Source: Phycisphaeraceae bacterium (GTDB lineage Bacteria > Planctomycetota > Phycisphaerae > Phycisphaerales > UBA1924). Taken from it: a DNA stretch of 64,000 nt. Numbering within the stretch: position 1 is the stretch's first letter; each line of letters opens with the position of its first letter. Position numbers and translations under genes: made by a program. The notes under the pieces are model-generated. The model was not told where the DNA came from and searched no databases. It saw only the letters and a program-made list of their open reading frames with translations. Below are positions 8,282 to 16,820 of the stretch, in pieces. The stretch lies in NCBI GenBank assembly GCA_019636615.1, contig JAHBXF010000002.1:808001-872000 (forward strand). The letters are read 5' to 3'.

Positions 8282-8632
8282 CCAAGGCGGCCTTGTGTTC
8301 TCGGGCCGACCGCAACGAATTTTCGCGGCACTCACCGTCACGCGCAGATTGGGTCGTGTTGCTCACCGGGCGGGGTGATCTCCCTTTTCACCCGCGTGAA
8401 ATGCCTGTGGTTCCCGGGCTTGCGCGGCACACCTTCTTTCGGTCTGTACCGATGGAACGGCTCACGACGCGAGAGGAAGGAACTTCCCACTATTGACGTC
8501 CGTAGCGGATGACGATGGAGAAACGCCGGAGTGTGAACCGGGCGCTCGCCCGGACCGGCCGACTCGGATAGGTGGTGGGCGGGCCGCGACGACCGCGGCC
8601 TGGAACAAAGACCCACGGAAGGGGTAGCGAAC
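8282..8632. other. Intergenic leader, no gene recognised
   Basis: 351 bp between tyrS and the DUF1444 gene. An open frame at 8278-8496 has neither a credible ribosome site nor a recognisable sequence. A weak CAAGG/CCTTG hairpin lies just after tyrS, and a 6-bp stem CCGGGC/GCCCGG with a GCTC loop lies at 8538-8553. The last 120 bases are unusually rich in short complementary GC runs. The ribosome site GGAAGGGG is at the right end. No known RNA family was recognised. Confidence 0.5.
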
Positions 8633-9448
8633 ATGGGCGTCATGCCGCGCGAGCCGGAAGCCTTTGCAGAATCAGTCGCCAGCCTCCTCAAGCGGCTCCA
8701 GCCCGAGTACTCGGTGGACCTCATCGGCCCGCGAGAACTGCTCGTCAACGGCCGCCGCCTCGACCTCGACAACCTCTACCGCATGGTGAATCACGAGCCC
8801 GCCCGCGGCACGGAAATCGTCGAGCACTACCTTGAGCAACTCTTCACCGGCGACGCCGTGCAACTCATGTCGATGTCGCTCGACTTTGCCCGCACCCGAA
8901 TCATGCCCAGGATTCAGCCCGAATCCATCTTCGAACACCTCGCCCGCGAGCAGGTGGCGCACGTCCCCTACGTCAACGATACCGTCATCGTCTTTGTCAT
9001 CGACCTCCCCCACATGACGGTCAGCATCACCACCGAGCAGCAGGTGCGCTGGAACCTCGCCATCGAAGAGATGGAGACCATCGCCCGCCGCAATCTCGAT
9101 GAATACGCCAAAGACCTCGAGGTGCAGATCGTCGAGAGCAAAGAGGGCGGGCGGGCCGCCATCATCTCGCAGCACGACGGCTACGACGCGGCGAGGCTGC
9201 TCCTCAGCGGCCTTCACAACAGGCTCGCGTCCCAACTGGGCCGCAACTTCTACGTCGCCACGCCGGCCCGCGACATGTTCGTCGGCCTCTCTGCCTCGCC
9301 CGAACCGTTCATCCACCGCCTGCGCGACCGGGTGCAACAGGACTTCCGCCGCCTGCCCTACCCGATCTCTCCGCACTTCTTCCTGGTCACGCGCGACGGC
9401 GTCGCGGGCACCAAGCCGTGCGAAAACGAACAGCGCGAAGCGGCCTGA
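8633..9448 (+). CDS. DUF1444 (YtpQ/UPF0354) family protein
   Basis: 271 residues, cytoplasmic, with no signal or membrane segment. The C-terminal half carries the family's ISQHDGYDAARLLL and RNFYVATPARDMF segments, and the N-terminal part has VDLIGPRELLVNGRRLDLDNLYR. DUF1444 is best known from Bacillus-type Firmicutes (YtpQ) and has no established function. The ATG follows GGAAGGGG at a good distance. It stands alone between a long leader and a bidirectional terminator, so it is probably monocistronic. Confidence 0.82.
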   Translation: MGVMPREPEAFAESVASLLKRLQPEYSVDLIGPRELLVNGRRLDLDNLYRMVNHEPARGTEIVEHYLEQLFTGDAVQLMSMSLDFARTRIMPRIQPESIFEHLAREQVAHVPYVNDTVIVFVIDLPHMTVSITTEQQVRWNLAIEEMETIARRNLDEYAKDLEVQIVESKEGGRAAIISQHDGYDAARLLLSGLHNRLASQLGRNFYVATPARDMFVGLSASPEPFIHRLRDRVQQDFRRLPYPISPHFFLVTRDGVAGTKPCENEQREAA

Positions 9449-9474
9449 CCTGTCACCCTTCAACCCTGATGGAA

Positions 9475-9506
9475 AAAGCCCCCGCGCCAAATGGTGCGGG
9501 GGCTTT
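9475..9506. terminator. Bidirectional intrinsic terminator between convergent genes
   Basis: 14-bp stem AAAGCCCCCGCGCC / GGTGCGGGGGCTTT with one G-T wobble and an AAAT loop. On the minus strand the stem is followed by a T-run, on the plus strand by CTTT. It serves the DUF1444 gene from the left and the M36 protease gene from the right. Confidence 0.88.
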
Positions 9507-9557
9507 GGCATGTACTTCTCGGCCTGTCCGGCTCGGCTCATCAGCCGGCCATGAGGC

Positions 9558-12500
9558 TCAGCACTCGCCTGACTCCCAGGCGATGAAGAAGACCTCGACA
9601 TCGGCCCCGTCAACACCGCCGTCTTCGTTCACGTCGGCCTGCGACTCGCCGATTTCCCACGCGAGGAAGAAGGCCTCAACATCGGCCCCGTCAACACCGC
9701 CGTCGCCGTTGAAGTCCGCGATGCAGCCGCCGGTCGTCTCGCACACCAGGCGCTCAACCTTGAACGCGTCGAAGGCGGCCTCGACCACGTTCCCCGGGTT
9801 GATGTCCGCGGCACGCACCCGGATGCGCATCGTCTCGCCGGGCTGAAGGTCGGTGCCCACAATGAGACGCTCTGAACGCCAGGTGTTGGCGGGCGTGGTA
9901 TACGACCGCAGCGGCAACCATGTCTCGGCGTTCGGGTCGATCGTGTACTCCACGAAGACACCATCGCCCGCCGACAGCGAAGTCGTGATGCTGCCCAGCC
10001 AGGCCGCGAAACTCAGCGTGTCGCCCGCCCGCGTGGAAAAGACCGGAGACGTGATCGTGGTCGAACCGTTATCAATGTCCGAGTTGCTCGTGTTCGGGTC
10101 GTTGTCTGTCAACCAGCACTGCCCCGAACCGTCAAAGTCTGCCGGCGGATCGCCGCGCCCGAAGTTGCGAGGAACGCCCCGCTCCCACGCGCCGTCCGTG
10201 AGGTCCGGCGAGTTGGTGATCGTCCAGCCGATGTTGGTCTCGGCGGTGTCGTTGATCGGCATCGCCACGCCCGTGTACGCCTGGGCGGTGTACGCGTTGG
10301 CCGCGCCGCTGTCGGGGTGCAGACGAACACCCACGCTCGTGTTCACGTCGAAGTAGAAGCGAACCTGGTCGAAGCACGAGACGCCGGGCAGAACAGCGGT
10401 GTATTCACCCGGCGCTGCGCCCGGGGTCATCGCGGCCTGAGTGAACTCGCCGCCGTTGGTCGAGTAGTACACCCGGCCCGAGTCCGCCACGAGTTCAAGA
10501 TTGAAGGGTGTGATCATCACCGAGATCGAGACAGGCTCGGCCGGGTCGAGACGGGTCGGCAAACCCTCGGGGAAGGTGAAGATCGCCTGCTCGGGCGTGT
10601 CGAAGGCCTCGACGATGCCGCGCGTGGTGCCCGCGTCCGGCCCTGTGGCAGAAAAGCCCATGCCCCGCTTGGCGAATCCACGCCAGATGTCAACGCGGTT
10701 GTCGCCGTTGTTCGCGGCGTTGTCCGCCTGAATGATGACGTTCCGCGAGTGCAGATACGTCGGCGTGCTCGTCAACGAGAGTTTCATCCCGTCCACGACG
10801 TTGGTCATCATGATCAGGTTGCCGTCGTACCCGTGGCGACGCCACAGGTTCGCCCTCGCCTCCATCAGCGTGTTGCACCACACCTCGCCGGCGTTGTGAA
10901 CCTGGTCCGCGGTGTTGCCGATGATCGGGCTGCGCGGCACATCCGGCGGGAAACTGATCTGGTCCGGGTCGATATCGGCGAACGTCGCCGGGTTCACGTT
11001 CAGGTTCGTCGAATACGGGAATCGGCGGATGCCGTAGTAGTAGTTGTCGGTGAACGAACCGCTGGGAAAGCCGAACGTCACGTAACCGCCCGTGCAGTAG
11101 TTGCCGTCCGGGTCGTCACCGGGTTCCATGTTCAGGCTGATGCCAAAGAAGTCACCCCAGCCTTCACCCATCGCCCGGGGCTGCGTGCCCGTCAGGCCGC
11201 GGTGCAACCGCGTCGACAGGCCGTGCGCCAGTTCGTGGTACACCACGTCGCCGTCCAGCGCACCGTCGCGGTCTGTGAACGAGCCCGCGGGGAAGATGTA
11301 CATCTGCACGCGGTTGAACGAACCGTCTTCGCCCGTGCCCTGCCAGTTGGCGTTGTTCGTGCCGCCGCCGTCGTGCACATCGCACACCACGGCGTCGTTG
11401 CCCACACCGCCGCGGCCGAAGTTGTTCACCTGGAAGTTGCCCGCGGCTTCGTTGAAGCCCATGGCGTACAGCCGGTCGTGGAACATGTTGGCGTAGTAGA
11501 ACATCTGCACCACCGCATAATCCCGGTATGTCGGCGGCTGCTGCGTGTGGTCGTACGGGAAGTCAAAGACGCGGTTGGGCCCGCCATTGGGGCGAGGAAG
11601 GTCAGGCTGATTGTCGTTGTTGGTGTCAGAGGCAACCGCCGCGTTGTTGCCGATCGTCTCGCTCTGGCCATCGGGGATCCACCCGTCGGGCGAGTAGTCT
11701 CGGATGTCCTCGGGCTGAATCACAATCAGCGAACGTTCGATGAACGGGAACTGAAAGCCGCTGGGTGTTGGGTTGCCAGGCGAGCCGGGCGCCGGGCTGT
11801 CTTTCCTGTACACCCGGAATGTCATCGGCTGCGTTGTTTCAAAGACCAGCCGGTTCTCACGCTGAAGCACCGTGCCGTCCACCGCATCCACGATGATGTC
11901 GTAGGTGTGACCAACGCCAGGCGTCGGCACCACCACCGCCCACGCCGGCCGCAGGTCTGCGCGAGTCCTGGGGAAGTAGACCAGGCGCGTCATCACCTCA
12001 GGCTGTTCATCCGGGCGCAGTTCGGTCACCCCACGCCACACCCGCCGGTGATCCTGCCAGTTCGCCTCGGCATCGCCCCCCGCGATCTCGGATGTTGGTT
12101 CAGATTCCAGTTTGATCCCCACGTTTTCCATGGCGATGCGCAGCGCATCGAGCGGTGAAATCGCAATCGCCGGAGTCTGGAACCCGCCCTCGGGCCGCGG
12201 CAGCATCGAGGAACCGATGTTCATCAGTCGGCCGTCGGGCAGCACGTTGGCCCGCAGGGTGCACCCCACAATGTCCGCGCCGTTGTGCTGCTGGTGCCAG
12301 TCGAGGTGCGTGACGCCGTTGTGGTCGGTCTTGTAGCCCCGCGCGAGCCTCGCATGGTTCAGCGCCTCGGGCGACAACTCAAACACGCCGCCGAACTGCG
12401 TGAGAAACTCTCGCACCACGCCCTCGGGCGCTCTGCGCGCCGCTTCATTCGGAGCGCCAGCGGTCAGCCATTCGCTCGTCGACAGAACCTCGAACGGCAG

Positions 12501-12821
12501 ATCAAGAAGCGCATCACGCGTGACGATCACCGAGGGCACCTTGGCGCGCAGTGCCGTCTCGGCCGCGGTTCTGGCATCCATCGCAAACTGTGCCTGCCCG
12601 CGTGCCGCGCTGATCGCCGCTGTCACTTCCGCGGTCGGCCTGCCGGCTTCATCCCGCCGGATGTCGAAGAACGGGTACCCCTCCTGCGCAAACTTGTTGG
12701 CCGCGTGGTGCGCCGGCCGCTTCGCCGCTTTGCCGCTGGGCATCTCGTCGCCGTAACTCATGCCGACAGAAAGTGCCGTGCCTGCAAGGCACGCCAGCAA
12801 CACAGACCGGTTCCACTTCAT
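9558..12821 (-). CDS. Secreted M36 (fungalysin-type) zinc metalloprotease with dockerin-like tail
   Basis: 1087 residues. The ATG at 12821 has AGGAGA upstream and opens a signal peptide (MKWNRSVLLACLAG...). A propeptide region with an FTP/PepSY-like fold precedes the catalytic domain, whose zinc motif HELAH lies near residue 530. Upstream of it is the fungalysin DRDGALDGDVV context. After the protease come beta-sandwich segments, including a jellyroll-like stretch around residues 860-1010. The last 55 residues hold two tandem DxNxDGxVDGADVE repeats, DFNGDGGVDGADVEAFF and DVNEDGGVDGADVEVFF. These are calcium-binding dockerin type I-like repeats, common at the ends of exported Phycisphaerae proteins, where they may act in sorting or attachment. 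Predicted extracellular endopeptidase. Confidence 0.93.
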   Translation of the reverse strand: MKWNRSVLLACLAGTALSVGMSYGDEMPSGKAAKRPAHHAANKFAQEGYPFFDIRRDEAGRPTAEVTAAISAARGQAQFAMDARTAAETALRAKVPSVIVTRDALLDLPFEVLSTSEWLTAGAPNEAARRAPEGVVREFLTQFGGVFELSPEALNHARLARGYKTDHNGVTHLDWHQQHNGADIVGCTLRANVLPDGRLMNIGSSMLPRPEGGFQTPAIAISPLDALRIAMENVGIKLESEPTSEIAGGDAEANWQDHRRVWRGVTELRPDEQPEVMTRLVYFPRTRADLRPAWAVVVPTPGVGHTYDIIVDAVDGTVLQRENRLVFETTQPMTFRVYRKDSPAPGSPGNPTPSGFQFPFIERSLIVIQPEDIRDYSPDGWIPDGQSETIGNNAAVASDTNNDNQPDLPRPNGGPNRVFDFPYDHTQQPPTYRDYAVVQMFYYANMFHDRLYAMGFNEAAGNFQVNNFGRGGVGNDAVVCDVHDGGGTNNANWQGTGEDGSFNRVQMYIFPAGSFTDRDGALDGDVVYHELAHGLSTRLHRGLTGTQPRAMGEGWGDFFGISLNMEPGDDPDGNYCTGGYVTFGFPSGSFTDNYYYGIRRFPYSTNLNVNPATFADIDPDQISFPPDVPRSPIIGNTADQVHNAGEVWCNTLMEARANLWRRHGYDGNLIMMTNVVDGMKLSLTSTPTYLHSRNVIIQADNAANNGDNRVDIWRGFAKRGMGFSATGPDAGTTRGIVEAFDTPEQAIFTFPEGLPTRLDPAEPVSISVMITPFNLELVADSGRVYYSTNGGEFTQAAMTPGAAPGEYTAVLPGVSCFDQVRFYFDVNTSVGVRLHPDSGAANAYTAQAYTGVAMPINDTAETNIGWTITNSPDLTDGAWERGVPRNFGRGDPPADFDGSGQCWLTDNDPNTSNSDIDNGSTTITSPVFSTRAGDTLSFAAWLGSITTSLSAGDGVFVEYTIDPNAETWLPLRSYTTPANTWRSERLIVGTDLQPGETMRIRVRAADINPGNVVEAAFDAFKVERLVCETTGGCIADFNGDGGVDGADVEAFFLAWEIGESQADVNEDGGVDGADVEVFFIAWESGEC

Positions 12822-13062
12822 GCGCGTTCTCCTGCTTGCGGGTTGAATCTCAACCGGCGTGTCAACAATGACCCCGTCACATCCCGAGTTTGGGGTGGGC
12901 AGCACTTTCAGGATACCACATCTCGCCCCTGACCGGAAGAGAGAATTGCACGACTTCCAGAAAAAATAAGTCCGGGAACCTGTTCCACCCAGGTCGCCCC
13001 CCTTCTTGCCCGGCCCGAAGTCGGGTACGCTCATCCTCCCCCCGCCCAGGAGCCGCCTGATT

Positions 13063-13827
13063 GTGGACCGCTTTGATCTCTACGAACAATGTGTCACCAA
13101 CCCGGGGCCGCTGGCGGCGTTCCTTCATGCCGTCCACGGCACCAGGTCCCCCGCAACACTGCGTGAAGACTTCGCCGGCTCGGGTGCGCTCAGCCGGGCC
13201 TGGGCACCCACCTACGGCCGCGCCATCGCGGTAGATCACGACCCCGAGCCCCTCTCGCGGTGCACCGGCACCCCGGGCGTCACCACCCGCACCGCGGATG
13301 TGCTTGCCTGCGCGATCAAAGCTGACATCATCGCCGCCACCAACTTCCCGCTGGGCTACTGGCACTCCCGGCGTGACCTGGTCAACTACCTCCGGCTCTG
13401 CCGCGCCCGTCTCAAGCCCCGCGGCATCTTCACCGCCGACACCTACGGCGGGTGCGACGCATTTCTCCCGCTCAGGCACACCCAGACGCTCCGCCGGCGG
13501 GGGCTGCGCATCGAATACACCTGGGAGCAACGCACCGCCAACGCCTCAACCGGGCGGGTTCTCAACGCGCTCCATTTCCGCGTGTGGACCGGAGATTCAA
13601 AGCGTGCCAAGGTCTTCACCGACGCCTTCGTCTATGACTGGCGGCTCTGGTCAATCCCGGAACTCCGAGACGCCATGCTCGACGCGGGCTTTTCAAGCAT
13701 TGATGTCTACGACCGGCTCGGCGACGCCATCGACGAGCAGGGCCGCGTGTATGTCCGTCCGCTCGACGAGGCTGCGGGCGAAACACCCGAAGATCGGTTC
13801 GTGGTCTACGTTGTTGCCAGAAAGTAG
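13063..13827 (+). CDS. Class I SAM-dependent methyltransferase
   Basis: 254 residues from a GTG with AGGAG ten bases upstream; longer openings back to 13006 lack a ribosome site. The Rossmann motif I is REDFAGSGALSRAW, followed by the acidic strand IAVDHDPEPL and motif DVLACAIKADIIAATNFPLGYW, a recognisable methyltransferase order. Late segments include a charged VFTDAFVYDWRLWSIPELRDAML stretch typical of small-molecule methyltransferases. The substrate cannot be read from the sequence. It is divergent from the M36 protease gene and followed by DUF155 after 57 bp. Confidence 0.82.
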   Translation: MDRFDLYEQCVTNPGPLAAFLHAVHGTRSPATLREDFAGSGALSRAWAPTYGRAIAVDHDPEPLSRCTGTPGVTTRTADVLACAIKADIIAATNFPLGYWHSRRDLVNYLRLCRARLKPRGIFTADTYGGCDAFLPLRHTQTLRRRGLRIEYTWEQRTANASTGRVLNALHFRVWTGDSKRAKVFTDAFVYDWRLWSIPELRDAMLDAGFSSIDVYDRLGDAIDEQGRVYVRPLDEAAGETPEDRFVVYVVARK

Positions 13828-13884
13828 CGCTTCGCGCCCCCGCAGAGCACACTCGCTCGCCAGCGCGACGTTACGCTTCTTGCC

Positions 13885-15048
13885 ATGGACACGCCCGTGC
13901 CGCCAGGCCCCGCAGGCTCAGTCAGCATCGAGAACGGGGTCTGCACACTCTACTTCGCCTTTGATATCGGCTTCGCCATCGATCTTGATCACGCCCAGCG
14001 CATTCTTGAACTGAGCGGACAATCCTCAACCCAGCGCGGCACGCTCCGGCTCGAAAGACCAAGCCCCGCGTGGTTCGCCTACTCGCCCGCGCCGCTGCGG
14101 ATCTCTCGCACCATCCCGCACCCGCGCACCGTGGCGGGCCGGCCCCTCCTCCCGACACTCCACGCCGTGCTCTTTGACTTTGGCGCCCTCTCCCTCGCTT
14201 ATTCGATCCCTGTATCGGGCGACATCGCCGCGCTCTCCCCCCTGGGGGCCGCGCTGTACGAAGAACGTCAACTGCATGCCGACGCCCGCCTTGAAGCCCA
14301 GAACATCCTGAAGGAAATCATCGGGGCTGTTTCCAAGCCTTGTCTGATCGACCTTGAAGAAGACTACATCATCTACCACGCGCGCCGTCTCTCCCCGGCG
14401 CACCCGGGTTCGCTCAACGATCAGATCAGTGCGGCGAGGCTCCCGCTCGCCTCGCTCCTTCGCGCCGAGCCCCGGCAACTCTCCTCTCAGGAAGCCGGCG
14501 ACGCCCTCGCGGTCAATATCTCCTACTCACCCAACGACGTGGCGATCATCGATTGGAACGCCGCGTTCGTTGTGGGTGAAGAGATGGACGATGTCCTCAC
14601 CATCCTTGAGTTTGCCAACGTCGAACTGCTCGAGATGCGGCACCTCGACAACCAACTCGATCTCGCCCTCGAACGCGCCTTCGCTGTCGCGGCACGCCCA
14701 TCGAACCTCTTCAGCGCCCGCCAGCAGAGCGCGGACCTCCGCCTGATCGCCCGACTGCGGGCCGACGCCTCGATTCTCTTTGAGCAGGTCAACAACGCCC
14801 TCAAACTCGTGGGAGACCAGCACCTCGCCCGCCTCTACCGCGCCGCCCTCGCACGCTTCCACCTCGCCGACTGGGACGCCAGCATTCTCAGAAAACTCGA
14901 TACCCTCGACAACCTCTACGACAAATCGAGCGACCGCGCGGCCAACCGCCGCATGGAAGTCCTCGAGTGGATCATCATCCTGCTCATCGCCTTCGAAGTA
15001 GTCGCGGGTTGGCTCTGGCCGGCGCTGCGGGCCATGCTCAATGACTGA
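13885..15048 (+). CDS. RMD1/YagE (DUF155) family membrane protein
   Basis: 387 residues. The central domain contains NDVAIIDWNAAFVV and the repeated EEMDDVLTILEFANVELLEMRHLDNQLD region, the hallmark of DUF155. A C-terminal transmembrane helix (about 368-385, WIIILLIAFEVVAGWLW) anchors the protein. Members include yeast RMD1/RMND1-type mitochondrial proteins and bacterial YagE; no bacterial activity is established. There is no signal peptide, so the large domain should face the cytoplasm. The start ATG lacks an obvious Shine-Dalgarno sequence. Confidence 0.85.
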   Translation: MDTPVPPGPAGSVSIENGVCTLYFAFDIGFAIDLDHAQRILELSGQSSTQRGTLRLERPSPAWFAYSPAPLRISRTIPHPRTVAGRPLLPTLHAVLFDFGALSLAYSIPVSGDIAALSPLGAALYEERQLHADARLEAQNILKEIIGAVSKPCLIDLEEDYIIYHARRLSPAHPGSLNDQISAARLPLASLLRAEPRQLSSQEAGDALAVNISYSPNDVAIIDWNAAFVVGEEMDDVLTILEFANVELLEMRHLDNQLDLALERAFAVAARPSNLFSARQQSADLRLIARLRADASILFEQVNNALKLVGDQHLARLYRAALARFHLADWDASILRKLDTLDNLYDKSSDRAANRRMEVLEWIIILLIAFEVVAGWLWPALRAMLND

Positions 15049-15069
15049 GCCTCGCGATCGATGCGGCGA

Positions 15070-15972
15070 TCAGTCCCCGCCGTCTCCACCGCCCCCATCG
15101 CCGCTTTCGGCCATCCCCGTGTCGTCGCTCGCGTGAGCCTCTGCATCGCCGGGGTCCACGATCAGCCCGAACACCTCTGCACCGGTGTGCTCCCCGCCCC
15201 CGGAGGCCGTGCCTTTCGCCGGAGCGAGGTCCGGGCGCGGCAACCCCAGCCCTTTGAGCAAGCCCCGCAGGTCGCTCGGCCAGCCGCACTTGAGGTCCAG
15301 CGTCTCCCCGCTTGTCGGGTGCGCCAACACCACCCTGTGCGCGTGCAGCGCAAGCCTGGGCGAAGCATCGCGCACACCCAGGGGCGCGTACAACTCGTCG
15401 CCGAGAATCGGGCACCCGATCGATTCCATATGGACGCGCACCTGGTGAAGCCTGCCCGTCACCGCGCGGCATTCGATCAGGCTCCCCGCGTGTGTCGACG
15501 CCAACACCCGGTACGCGGTCACCGACTGTTTCCCAGAACTCGATATCCTGGCCAGTTTCTTCAGCCTTGCATCGCCGGGAGATCGACCGTTGTACTCAGC
15601 GATCGGCCTCGAAATAACGCCCTTCTCGGTCTTGGGCGCCCCCCGCACCACCGCCCAGTAATACTTGGCCACGCCGCGGCTCATCCACGCTTCCCGCATC
15701 GCGTCGTACGCGTTCTTGGTCAGCGCCACCACAACAAGGCCGCTCGTGAACTTGTCCAGGCGGTGCAGCAGGCCAAAGTCCCGCTCACGCCCGATGTTCT
15801 GCAGCCGTGGTCCGTACGCCGCGAACAGCCCGTTCAGCAGCGAGTTCGTGTCGTGCCCTTTGCCCGGCGCGGTCACGATCCCGGGCGGCTTGACCACCGC
15901 CAGGAGGTCCGCATCCTCGTGCACCAGTTTGTAGGTGATCCGCTCGTTGGGTTGAACACTCAGGTTGCTCAT
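15070..15972 (-). CDS. RluA-family pseudouridine synthase
   Basis: 300 residues. Motif HRLDKFTSG gives the catalytic aspartate D73. The RxHQVRVH-type segment GRLHQVRVHME and GDELYAPLG close the active-site region. There is no N-terminal S4 domain, so it belongs to the short RluA/RluC/RluD-like group; the RNA target is unknown. A glycine- and aspartate-rich tail (about residues 270-300) follows the catalytic core. The ATG at 15972 overlaps the stop of the preceding gene in ATGA, so the two are translationally coupled. Confidence 0.93.
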   Translation of the reverse strand: MSNLSVQPNERITYKLVHEDADLLAVVKPPGIVTAPGKGHDTNSLLNGLFAAYGPRLQNIGRERDFGLLHRLDKFTSGLVVVALTKNAYDAMREAWMSRGVAKYYWAVVRGAPKTEKGVISRPIAEYNGRSPGDARLKKLARISSSGKQSVTAYRVLASTHAGSLIECRAVTGRLHQVRVHMESIGCPILGDELYAPLGVRDASPRLALHAHRVVLAHPTSGETLDLKCGWPSDLRGLLKGLGLPRPDLAPAKGTASGGGEHTGAEVFGLIVDPGDAEAHASDDTGMAESGDGGGGDGGD

Positions 15973-16721
15973 CTCGCCGGCCTCGTCTCTTTGCCCTCGT
16001 CGGCAAGCCCAACACCTTTGTCTGAACCCATGCCGAGATACCACACCAGTTCCCCGCCCACCGGGAGCGCACCGCACGCCGTCATGGCGGCGCCGCCGGC
16101 GGCCAGCGCGCCCGCGACGTCCCCCCGAACCGCGACATCCCCGGCGTAGACTGACACCAGGCGCGATCCACGGATGAACTGCGGCCCGATCGAGACGGCC
16201 CCCGCTTCGTCGCCCAGCCCACTCACGCGCCCGCCCGCGTCAACCGTGAGCAGCACACAATCAAGCCGGTCATGCCCGCGCTCGCGCCAACCCAGGTGCT
16301 CGCGCAGCACCGCCGCGTACGCGCCGATCACATCCGCCAAGCCCATGTCCATGCGATGAAACTGGCTCTGCGGAATCCCGGAACACGCCACGATCGTCTC
16401 TTCGAGCCTCGCTCGCCGGCACCGGGGGTCATCCTCCGATACCCGCACCTCGTCCACCATCCACAACCTCGTTCGTTTCCACGGAAACTCGCGGAAGTTC
16501 AGGTCGTACATCAGCCGCATCAGCACAGGTTCGCACTCTGGTGTCGCCGATACCGCCAGATGGAAATCGCCGAAAGATCGAACGCAGTTCATCGCATGTA
16601 TGAACACATCCGCCAGCAGCGCATCAATGGCCGTATCGCTCTCGTCGCGGATGTTCACCTTGCCGGGCACACCCGGCTCCCTGCGGGGTTGCCCACCCGC
16701 CTGCGAAAATCGCTCCTGCAT
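15969..16721 (-). CDS. 6-phosphogluconolactonase-like protein with degraded active site
   Basis: 250 residues. The sequence pattern follows the 6-phosphogluconolactonase/NagB-like fold: a strand-helix around HLAVSATPECEPVLMRL, the WMVDEVRVSEDDPRCRRARLEE region equivalent to the DERxVPxDxxxSN loop, and a C-terminal Rossmann strand. The usual SGGSTP phosphate loop is replaced by SATPEC, and the catalytic G-x-DGHxAS loop is replaced by TVDAGGRVSGL, so lactonase activity is doubtful. No signal peptide. It sits upstream of an RluA-type gene with ATGA overlap and diverges from thiE. It may be a pseudoenzyme or act on another sugar phosphate. Confidence 0.68.
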   Translation of the reverse strand: MQERFSQAGGQPRREPGVPGKVNIRDESDTAIDALLADVFIHAMNCVRSFGDFHLAVSATPECEPVLMRLMYDLNFREFPWKRTRLWMVDEVRVSEDDPRCRRARLEETIVACSGIPQSQFHRMDMGLADVIGAYAAVLREHLGWRERGHDRLDCVLLTVDAGGRVSGLGDEAGAVSIGPQFIRGSRLVSVYAGDVAVRGDVAGALAAGGAAMTACGALPVGGELVWYLGMGSDKGVGLADEGKETRPAR

Positions 16722-16820
16722 ACCCCCATTGTCCGCCCCCCCACCACCCGAATCGACCCCCGCCGCGAGATCTTGCCGCTTTACCCGGCAGAATCCTCGC
16801 CACTACGCTCTCCCACACCC

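Noticed and set aside
8278-8496. 72-codon open frame after tyrS
   Set aside because: Starts inside the tyrS stop region, no Shine-Dalgarno sequence and no family resemblance.
10317-12158. 613-codon open frame on the plus strand
   Set aside because: It is antisense to the M36 protease gene, has no ribosome site, and its Arg/Val/His-rich translation is typical of high-GC shadow frames.
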